Positions 7,221-12,274 of a DNA stretch of 12,274 nucleotides are shown here, in pieces. How positions within the stretch are numbered: position 1 is the first letter of the stretch; each line of letters starts with the position of its first letter. The notes under the pieces were generated by a model that had not been told where the DNA came from, did no database searches, and saw nothing but the letters and a program-made list of their open reading frames with translations. Origin of the DNA: CAZGQY01 sp964528035 (GTDB taxonomy: Bacteria > Pseudomonadota > Gammaproteobacteria > Methylococcales > UBA1147). Where the stretch lies: assembly GCA_964528035.1 (NCBI GenBank), contig CAZGQY010000126.1, positions 1 through 12,274 of the forward strand, read 5' to 3'. The translations under genes and the position numbers were made by a program.

Positions 7221-8287
7221 TTGCCCTTTTCCCGGCTGAAGACTGTAGAATGAAATATCGTCCGACGCAACCCCAGTGTATCCGCATGCCTCGCATGGCC
7301 GATCCAGCCTTGAACACCGGGATTGAAATCATCCCAATCCATAGTTCCTTCCCGGTAAGCTTGGGCGAAGCTACGCAGCTTTCGGGCAAAACGGTGACCA
7401 TTATCATCTCGCAGCATACGGTATCCAGGAAAAACCCGGTAGCCCAATACATCAACTCCTAGACGAACTTGGAAAATATTGACTTTTTTTGGGTGAAACC
7501 GCAATCTTAAATCAATTAATTTTTCAGCAATCGCAATCGTCCATTCATGCAATTGTGATTTGCTGTTCGCCAATAAAACAAGGTCATCCACATAACGTAA
7601 ATAACACTTAACCTTTAGATCTTCCTTAATAAAATGGTCAAGGTCGTTCAGATACAAATTTGCAAGGAACTGGCTGGTCAGGTTACCGATCGGTAAGGCT
7701 TTTTTGCGTTCAAATGGAGTGAATAGGTCGTCACCCGGAAAATACATGGGCGTTTCCGGCACATACTCTGGCGATTTATCGATAATACAGTCCAACAACC
7801 AAAGCACATTGGGATCTTTGATACGCCGCCGAAGCTGCCGTTTCAAAATTACGTGATCAATGTTTGGGAAATACCGGGCGACATCCAATTTTAGCGCGTA
7901 AGCATGGCGCTTTGCCCAAACTTGATACCTGGTGACCGCCTTGTGTACGCCGCGCCCCGGACGACAAGCATAGGAATCATGGATAAAGCACCTGTCTAAA
8001 AGCGGATCAACAATGTTCATCAACGCATGATGTACAACCCGGTCGCGAAACGGGGCCGCGCATATTTGACGGGGCTTGCGTTCGTAGATCGTGAATACTC
8101 GATAGCTACCGGGGCAATACGCCCTTACCCTCAATGCATTCTGAAGCTGTAAAAGCTCTTTCTCCAGATTTAGATCAAACTCCGCCACTTCATCACGGGA
8201 TCGTTTGCCGCGACGGGCCTTGCGGTAAGCCCACAACAAATTCTCAAACGAAGTGATATCAGCCCAAAGACAGCCGTGTCGTTTCAC
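7205..8287 (-). CDS. Diversity-generating retroelement reverse transcriptase
   Basis: This 360-residue RT copies the TR RNA into cDNA while misincorporating opposite adenine, together with Avd. RT motifs in order: FRDRVVHHAL (80-89); KLDVARYFPNID with catalytic Asp135 (133-144); LPIGNLTSQ (198-206), the form typical of DGR-type RTs, whereas group II intron RTs usually have QGxxxSP; YVDD (232-235) with the other two catalytic aspartates; and LGYRVFP (281-287). There is no maturase or endonuclease domain. The start is GTG at 8287, overlapping the avd stop by 4 bp (GTGA), which implies translational coupling. The stop codon lies inside TR. Downstream of motif E the chain continues for about 70 residues, the usual short thumb. 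Confidence 0.95.
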   Translation of the reverse strand: MKRHGCLWADITSFENLLWAYRKARRGKRSRDEVAEFDLNLEKELLQLQNALRVRAYCPGSYRVFTIYERKPRQICAAPFRDRVVHHALMNIVDPLLDRCFIHDSYACRPGRGVHKAVTRYQVWAKRHAYALKLDVARYFPNIDHVILKRQLRRRIKDPNVLWLLDCIIDKSPEYVPETPMYFPGDDLFTPFERKKALPIGNLTSQFLANLYLNDLDHFIKEDLKVKCYLRYVDDLVLLANSKSQLHEWTIAIAEKLIDLRLRFHPKKVNIFQVRLGVDVLGYRVFPGYRMLRDDNGHRFARKLRSFAQAYREGTMDWDDFNPGVQGWIGHARHADTLGLRRTIFHSTVFSREKGNVCRA

Positions 8288-8637
8288 CCGCTGGCCTTCA
8301 TCCAGCCGCCGATTTGCCGCCCCAATTCAAACATCAACTTTCCGCCATGCTCATAGCTTTTCATTGGAATCGCCTTGAAATCAAAACACAAACGCCATAG
8401 ATGCCGGCAAACTTCGAGATCGCGGTTTGCCTGAAATAGGAATGTTCGCTTGTTAGGGGCGTATGCTGCCGTAACCAAAGACTCTAGAATCGTCAGTAAA
8501 CGATTTTCAAGTTTCTCGCCCAGCGTGTAACGCCTAACTTTGGGTAACTTGTCCAGGTGAGGGATTATCCACAGCAGCAAATCCCTACAATCTGAAACCG
8601 CTTTGGGAACCGATGGCTTGATTGTCTTGTTCTTCAT
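8284..8637 (-). CDS. avd: DGR accessory variability determinant (Avd-like)
   Basis: Avd is a small, basic four-helix-bundle protein that forms a pentameric barrel, binds the RT and the template RNA, and is required for mutagenic homing. The ATG at 8637 gives 117 residues, close to the roughly 120-130 usual for the family. A GTG at 8685 would add 16 residues (MVGVFSARSADDFFEP) and lacks a ribosome site. Visible features are a helical first half (DCRDLLLWIIPHLDKLPK), then RRYTLGEKLENRLLTILESL, a typical Avd/S23-like segment, and a positively charged Lys/Arg-rich surface. It sits directly between VR and the RT and overlaps the RT by 4 bp, as expected. The call rests on sequence character plus position. 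Confidence 0.88.
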   Translation of the reverse strand: MKNKTIKPSVPKAVSDCRDLLLWIIPHLDKLPKVRRYTLGEKLENRLLTILESLVTAAYAPNKRTFLFQANRDLEVCRHLWRLCFDFKAIPMKSYEHGGKLMFELGRQIGGWMKASG

Positions 8638-8750
8638 AGGCTCAAAAAAATCGTCCGCGCTACGCGCGGAAAATACGCCGACCACTGCAACATTGAATCC
8701 ACACCGCTTTATACTTCAACATCGGTTCCACCATCAAAAAGGAAAAAGTG

Positions 8751-8836
8751 TCAATCGGTCCTGGCAGCGCGAAAACCGACATCATCGTCCCGATTACCTG
8801 GCGAGAAGTTGAAGCGAATCGAGGAACGCAGGGAAC
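8751..8836 (-). pseudogene. Frame-shifted 3' tail of the DGR target gene
   Basis: If the two extra bases in VR (one G in the GGG at about 8840-8842, one C in the CCC at about 8831-8833, minus strand) are removed, the target gene does not stop at 8837. It continues in frame: after GGSW come FHPAEF, LRSSIR, FNFSPGNRDDD, VGFRAARTD, then TGA at 8753-8751. That is the expected final strand of an FGE-sulfatase fold (a VGFR motif close to the C-terminus). As written, this segment is out of frame and untranslated. Either the sequence has two homopolymer errors or this allele is truncated. Confidence 0.75.
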
Positions 8837-8884
8837 TCAGCCCGGGTGGAACCACGAGCCACCGCGAATCACGCGCGACACACG
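8761..8884 (-). repeat. DGR variable repeat (VR), 124 bp
   Basis: VR is the recipient of mutated cDNA, at the 3' end of the target gene. Aligned by hand to TR there are 18 substitutions, all at TR adenines: to T in AAC>TTC (three times), ACG>TCG and GCA>GCT; to C in AAC>CAC; to C and G in CAA>CCG; to G in GAT>GGT, CGA>CGG, AAC>GAC and AAT>GAT (twice). No C, G or T of TR is substituted. Two single-base insertions account for the 2-bp length excess. The 20-bp 3' end, GTCGGTTTTCGCGCTGCCAG, is identical to TR and is the likely initiation-of-mutagenic-homing region. Sequences diverge immediately after it. Confidence 0.95.
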
Positions 8885-11665
8885 ATCGCCCGAATTAACA
8901 CATAAATTCTCACCACTCTTTAAAGAGCCCTCCCACACAGAACATGTCCACTCCCATACGTTACCTGCGGTATCGTAAAGATGAAAATTATTGGGTTTAA
9001 AGCTACCCACGGGTGCCGATGAATCATTATCCCACTCACTGCCACAACCATCGCAGTTGGCGTTATCGATCCCAATCTCCTTGCCCCACCAGTAAGGACT
9101 TTTCGAACCGGCCCGCGCCGCATATTCCCATTCTGCTTCGTTAGGCAGTCTATAGCGATCTCTGGTTTTATTCGACAGCCATGTTAGATAAGCATCCGCA
9201 TCCAACCAATTCACATTAACCACCGGCCGGTAGCCTCGACCACCCGGCCCGGTATCCGGATAGTCCACATCGATACCGACTCGGCGCTGCTTCCAAACGT
9301 AGAAATCGTATTGTTCGTAAGTTATTTCATATTTGCTCAAAGAATAAGGTTTAGAAATCAGTACATCTACCGGCGGATATCCCAGTCGTTGCTGATTAGC
9401 TTGACTATATTTCTCTGCAAATTCGGCGTTGGCCTCCCCTATCTGGAACATAACCCCCACTTTGACTGGTATTTCTATCATTACCGGCGATGGTTCGGCA
9501 AGCCAACCAACGTTCATTAGCCTAAACCGCTGCTGCATCAGCATATAACTCGGCGGAAATTCGTTTTTCAGTGTCCACCAATACGATTCGCCGAAAAAAG
9601 CTAAAATCAACGCGAGCACGCCCCACTGCAGATTTCTCAGCAAACGGCTCCAAAACAGAAATCGGCTTTCGATACTTTGCTTGGAGGGACGCAGCTTGCG
9701 GTAAAAACCCAGGTCACGCCAACCCGCTAGTTTCCTAACCCGACCAATACCGGCGGTGGTGCGCCAGGATTCCGCCTGCAACTTGAGCTGATCGCGATAA
9801 AAAGGCCGACCACGATTTTTTTCGATATAGGCATACAAGGATTTCCAATAACCCATCAGAGCGCCCGTATTCGGATCTTTGCCGCGCGCACGTATCAAGG
9901 TTTCGTGGATCAGATCCACGTATTGCTCGGTGTAACGCGGCGGTGATGCAGAAAATTCGGGGGATTCACTGGTAACGCTGCGGACAGTATCCGGCACACC
10001 GTTGCCGTTATCAGTTTGCGATTCGCCAACACTGGTGATCAAACGCAGACTGCCGTTGAACCCGCGGTCGCTACCGCCAGGCTCGGGTCGGCCAGACAGG
10101 TAGTTAATCACTTTCTGGCCACACTCCGGATCGTTATCGCCCGCAACCGCCCGCGCTTCTTCCAGCGAGATACGCTGGCGGGTATGGCGACCCTCGGGGT
10201 TGATCCGCGTCAATGCCAACAAAAGTTCCAACGCCTTCTGTTTACCCTTGGGCACCTCCCTTTCCAGCCGCGCCAACAGTGCGTCCGCCTGTACTTCCAG
10301 CAACCCGGCGATACGACCTTTATCACGGTACAAAGCCCCACTGAGACGATTGCCCTGACGCTGCTCCCACAGATAGTGCAACGCATTTTCCACCAACGGT
10401 AACGCACCCACCTCGTCCGCAGCATCACCCAGCATAGCGGTGGTAATTTCGCTGACATCCAATCCTGCCAACCGCGCGGGTTGTTCAATCACTTCCTGTA
10501 AACCGCCTGCCGTAATGGTTTTCAACAGGTAGCGCTTGCAGGCCGCGTTATACAAACCGGATAGGCGCGGTAATTGCTCGAATCCTTCCAAAAAGTCAAT
10601 GCGCACCGTGGTTATCAAAAACAGCGGACAGTCGATGTCTTGTAGTACGTTCGCCAATTGCGCGTCGAAATGCAGTTTTTCGGTCGGATCGGAGAAAGTG
10701 AATAACTCTTCAAACTGATCGACCACCAAGATGAATGCGGTGTCATCTTCCGCGACATCTTTTAGCATGGAAGCGAACACCCGGCTGTCTCCATCTTCCA
10801 ACCGCGTTAACCGTCGCTTATGGTCACGTTTTTCAGGATCAGGAATTAGTGCCTGGTCCAAAATCCGCGCCAACCGATCTAACGGCTTTTCACCCGGCAT
10901 CATCGGCCCAATAATCTTCCACTTGGCAAAACCGGTTCGAGACCACAACAAACCCTGCTCTATCAGCGGCAGCATACCGGCATTGACCAAAGACGATTTA
11001 CCCGACCCACTATTGCCTTCGATCTGTAACCAGCGGCAAAAAATTCCGCTTGAAGCATTAATGTTCTGGGGATGGGTCTGTGCCTGGGTACCCAAACATT
11101 TCAAGGCATCTAGAGTTTCACGACGACGTCCAAAAAACAAATGCGCTTGCTTGGGTTGGAATGCCGCAAGCCCAAGAAAAGGGGATTCTTCCGCCGGCCA
11201 CGACCCAGCTATACCATCCAGCAGTGCGACTTTATCCCGAATGGCTGTGAGCATCTCGTCGGACAAAGCATCGCCCGGCGTCCATTGCTGGACTTGAAAC
11301 AAGGCTAAAAACGGCGGCAACTTTTCTAAATCGCTACCGGGTAACGCAATCGGAAATATCGGCAGACGGCCCGCCTCATCGTGCGCGGATAGATTACGGA
11401 TTAACGCGACTTGTACTTCGGCACCCACCCAGCGCTGAACAGCATCTTGGCCCAACAACAACACAAACGCGGAGCAATCTTGCAGCGCGGTCTGCAAACG
11501 ATCCACCCAGTTATCACCCACCCGGACGGATTCTTCATCGCGGAAAACGTTGACTCCCCCTTTTTCAAGTTCACAACGCAAGGCTATAGCCGCATCCGTA
11601 TCTGTGCGGCTATAACTAAGAAACACCTGTTCCACTCTGCCCGAATTAGTTACTAAGTCTGCCAT
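8837..11665 (-). CDS. TIR-STAND NTPase-FGE/lectin-fold DGR target protein (truncated frame)
   Basis: As written the protein has 942 residues. Residues 11-130 are a TIR domain (VFLSYSRTD; Glu83 in WVGAEVQ matches the usual catalytic Glu of NADase TIRs). Residues 163-330 begin a STAND-type NTPase: FLGLAAFQ and LFFGRRRE lead-in, P-loop GNSGSGKS (217-224), Walker B FILVVDQFEE (311-320). The STAND module continues to about 660, with the conserved VDLIHETLIR (583-592). A short hydrophobic segment (about 681-696) follows. Residues 725 onward are an FGE-sulfatase (C-type-lectin-fold) domain: YSLSKYEITYEQY, RYRLPNEAEWEYAARAG, LYDTAGNVWEWT, RVIRGGSW. VR covers its last residues. I chose the ATG at 11665 because AGAGGAG lies 12 bp upstream and the TIR domain starts at once; an upstream in-frame codon at 11731 adds 22 unlikely residues. 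The stop at 8837 arises from a one-base insertion in VR. The likely role is a phage or ligand sensor whose tip is diversified by the adjacent DGR. Confidence 0.9.
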   Translation of the reverse strand: MADLVTNSGRVEQVFLSYSRTDTDAAIALRCELEKGGVNVFRDEESVRVGDNWVDRLQTALQDCSAFVLLLGQDAVQRWVGAEVQVALIRNLSAHDEAGRLPIFPIALPGSDLEKLPPFLALFQVQQWTPGDALSDEMLTAIRDKVALLDGIAGSWPAEESPFLGLAAFQPKQAHLFFGRRRETLDALKCLGTQAQTHPQNINASSGIFCRWLQIEGNSGSGKSSLVNAGMLPLIEQGLLWSRTGFAKWKIIGPMMPGEKPLDRLARILDQALIPDPEKRDHKRRLTRLEDGDSRVFASMLKDVAEDDTAFILVVDQFEELFTFSDPTEKLHFDAQLANVLQDIDCPLFLITTVRIDFLEGFEQLPRLSGLYNAACKRYLLKTITAGGLQEVIEQPARLAGLDVSEITTAMLGDAADEVGALPLVENALHYLWEQRQGNRLSGALYRDKGRIAGLLEVQADALLARLEREVPKGKQKALELLLALTRINPEGRHTRQRISLEEARAVAGDNDPECGQKVINYLSGRPEPGGSDRGFNGSLRLITSVGESQTDNGNGVPDTVRSVTSESPEFSASPPRYTEQYVDLIHETLIRARGKDPNTGALMGYWKSLYAYIEKNRGRPFYRDQLKLQAESWRTTAGIGRVRKLAGWRDLGFYRKLRPSKQSIESRFLFWSRLLRNLQWGVLALILAFFGESYWWTLKNEFPPSYMLMQQRFRLMNVGWLAEPSPVMIEIPVKVGVMFQIGEANAEFAEKYSQANQQRLGYPPVDVLISKPYSLSKYEITYEQYDFYVWKQRRVGIDVDYPDTGPGGRGYRPVVNVNWLDADAYLTWLSNKTRDRYRLPNEAEWEYAARAGSKSPYWWGKEIGIDNANCDGCGSEWDNDSSAPVGSFKPNNFHLYDTAGNVWEWTCSVWEGSLKSGENLCVNSGDRVSRVIRGGSWFHPG

Positions 11666-11677
11666 GAGAAAGTAAAA

Positions 11678-11684
11678 CTCCTCT
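11678..11684 (-). promoter_or_regulatory. Ribosome binding site of the TIR-STAND gene
   Basis: AGAGGAG on the minus strand lies 12 bp before the ATG at 11665. The spacing is long but usable, and it favours this start over 11731, which has no such site. Confidence 0.5.
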
Positions 11685-11689
11685 AAACG

Positions 11690-11706
11690 CCATTTTCCAA
11701 AAATGG
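11690..11706 (-). promoter_or_regulatory. Hairpin just upstream of the TIR-STAND ribosome site
   Basis: CCATTTT and AAAATGG form a perfect 7-bp stem with a 3-nt loop, 5 bp upstream of the ribosome binding site. A second perfect palindrome, TTTCAACTTGAAA, lies at 11726-11738. They could be operator or leader structures that keep the toxic TIR protein low. Both are AT-rich, so chance is possible. Confidence 0.3.
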
Positions 11707-11793
11707 AAAACTGGAACCGATCTAATTTCAACTTGAAAATTAAAGAAATCTACTTCCTTTTACCGCATCTTTTTCGGGTTTTCTCGTTTCTCG

Positions 11794-11926
11794 TTCCCAA
11801 GCTCGGCTTGGGAATGCATGGCAGTAAGCTCCGCTTACAGAAAAATGCGCAGCGGAACTGTTCCTCTATGGGTTTCCAAGCGGAGCTTGGGAACAAGGAA
11901 ATAATACTAACCCGAATGGAGCTTAC
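11794..11926. repeat. Cluster of REP-like short palindromes
   Basis: Three hairpins lie in a row. At 11794-11814, TTCCCAAGC pairs with GCTTGGGAA (9 bp, 3-nt loop). At 11824-11838, GTAAGC pairs with GCTTAC (6 bp, loop TCC). At 11873-11893, TTTCCAAGC pairs with GCTTGGGAA (9 bp with one wobble, loop GGA). They also pair at long range: GTTCCCAAGCTC with GAGCTTGGGAAC, and GTAAGCTCC with GGAGCTTAC at 11918-11926. This is the look of a REP/BIME-type cluster. It lies upstream of the TIR-STAND gene and close to a REP-associated-type transposase. Confidence 0.7.
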
Positions 11927-12114
11927 GAAATCCGGCAAATCGACGCCGTCCAACTCCCCGGATTTTAACAGCAACGAGGCCCACGAATAAGGAGAATAAA
12001 CGCCCTTTTTTATCAATTTGAACTGTACGGAAGGACCTGTAAGTTGTCAAATGTGACGTTCTCGGGTGAAAAATGAAGATAAGTGGTCATGTTCTTTTTA
12101 CTACATGTTATAAG
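11927..12114. other. Non-coding interval with one more inverted repeat
   Basis: I see no gene here. AAATCCGG and CCGGATTT form an 8-bp inverted repeat with a loop of about 24 bp, near 11928-11967. GACGCCGTCCAACTCC at 11942-11957 resembles GACGCCGTCAACTCC at 6870-6884 on the other side of the DGR. The rest (11970-12114) shows no structure I can name. Confidence 0.5.
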
Positions 12115-12150
12115 GGAATTTAGGGGGTCAAAGGAATTTAGGGGGTCAAA
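12115..12150. repeat. Exact 18-bp tandem duplication
   Basis: GGAATTTAGGGGGTCAAA occurs twice, head to tail (12115-12132 and 12133-12150). The second unit contains the stop codon and last codons of the transposase; the first unit lies just beyond. The motif is likely part of the terminal sequence of that transposon. Confidence 0.85.
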
Positions 12151-12274
12151 TCTTGACTTATACCTTTTAAAAGCTTCACAACTTCTGCATCCTTTTTCAT
12201 AAACGTGTTGAGTCGCCCGATCGTGCGTGACACTGTACTGTAATGCTTAACATTAAAATTCCTAGCAATTGTTG
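12138..12274 (-). CDS. Probable REP-associated (Y1/IS200-like) transposase, C-terminal end
   Basis: The frame is open from the window edge to TAA at 12140-12138, giving 45 residues that end VVKLLKGISQDLTP. It contains IARNFNVKHYSTVSRTIGRL, which resembles the helix-turn-helix tail (FGVHYSTVSR-type) found after the Y1 domain in many gammaproteobacterial REP-associated tyrosine transposases. The HUH motif and catalytic tyrosine lie outside the window, so the class is inferred from this tail, from the neighbouring palindromes, and from the TTGACCCCCTAAATTCC sequence at its 3' end. It may be intact or decayed beyond the edge. Confidence 0.6.
   Translation of the reverse strand, partial: TIARNFNVKHYSTVSRTIGRLNTFMKKDAEVVKLLKGISQDLTP

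Noticed and set aside
7205..8287. RT as part of a group II intron or retron
   Set aside because: There is no maturase or endonuclease domain and no intron domain V/VI-like structure; the LPIGNLTSQ motif, adjacent Avd and TR/VR pair point to a DGR.
8638..8685. GTG start adding 16 residues to Avd
   Set aside because: No ribosome site is seen, and the ATG at 8637 gives a length close to the family norm.
10731..11297. 188-codon open frame on the plus strand
   Set aside because: It lies wholly antisense to the STAND NTPase domain, shows no recognisable protein and has the composition of a codon shadow.
11666..11731. Upstream start giving a 964-residue TIR-STAND protein
   Set aside because: The extra 22 residues lie over the ribosome site and the leader hairpin and are not TIR-like; the ATG at 11665 has AGAGGAG upstream.
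11794..11926. Palindrome cluster as a CRISPR array
   Set aside because: The units differ in sequence and spacing, are self-complementary at close range, and have no regular spacers or cas genes.

Overview
The window reads as chromosomal DNA of a gammaproteobacterium of moderate GC. The evidence is a QueG C-terminus, an AcrAB-type RND efflux pair, a DUF1289 protein and a REP-associated-type transposase tail, all with gammaproteobacterial-style sequences. The species cannot be fixed from the window. A run of ten Ns at 6138-6147 shows that this is a draft assembly.

Layout. Positions 1-247 hold the 3' end of queG. Positions 324-1466 (minus) encode a membrane-anchored AlgX/AlgJ-like SGNH hydrolase, and 1710-1910 a small cysteine-rich DUF1289 protein. 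Two copies of one palindromic MITE-like element (280-323, deleted; 1910-2069, 160 bp) sit exactly at the stop codons of these last two genes. Positions 2272-6648 carry a two-gene RND efflux operon (lipoprotein adaptor, then inner-membrane pump) with no outer-membrane factor beside it.

The main content is a complete diversity-generating retroelement (DGR) on the minus strand, 11665 down to about 6940. Its order is: a target gene encoding a TIR - STAND NTPase - short membrane segment - FGE-sulfatase/C-type-lectin-fold protein; the variable repeat VR (8884-8761) at the 3' end of that gene; the accessory gene avd (8637-8284); the DGR reverse transcriptase (8287-7205); and the template repeat TR (7220-7099), which overlaps the RT stop codon. 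I aligned TR and VR by hand. They are 122 and 124 bp, with 18 substitutions, all at template adenines, and none at C, G or T. This is the signature of adenine-specific mutagenic homing. Known biology of the parts suggests an NLR-like sensor: the C-terminal lectin-fold domain is hypermutated to recognise changing ligands, the STAND module switches or oligomerises, and the TIR domain acts as the effector, probably by NAD+ cleavage.

The VR also carries two single-base insertions relative to TR (GG to GGG and CC to CCC). They shift the frame and give a premature TGA at 8837. Without them the protein would run on to a TGA at 8751 and finish a normal FGE-sulfatase fold. This is either a sequencing error or a switched-off allele.

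The right end (11794-12274) holds a cluster of short REP-like palindromes, an exact 18-bp tandem duplication, and the C-terminus of a probable REP-associated transposase running off the window.
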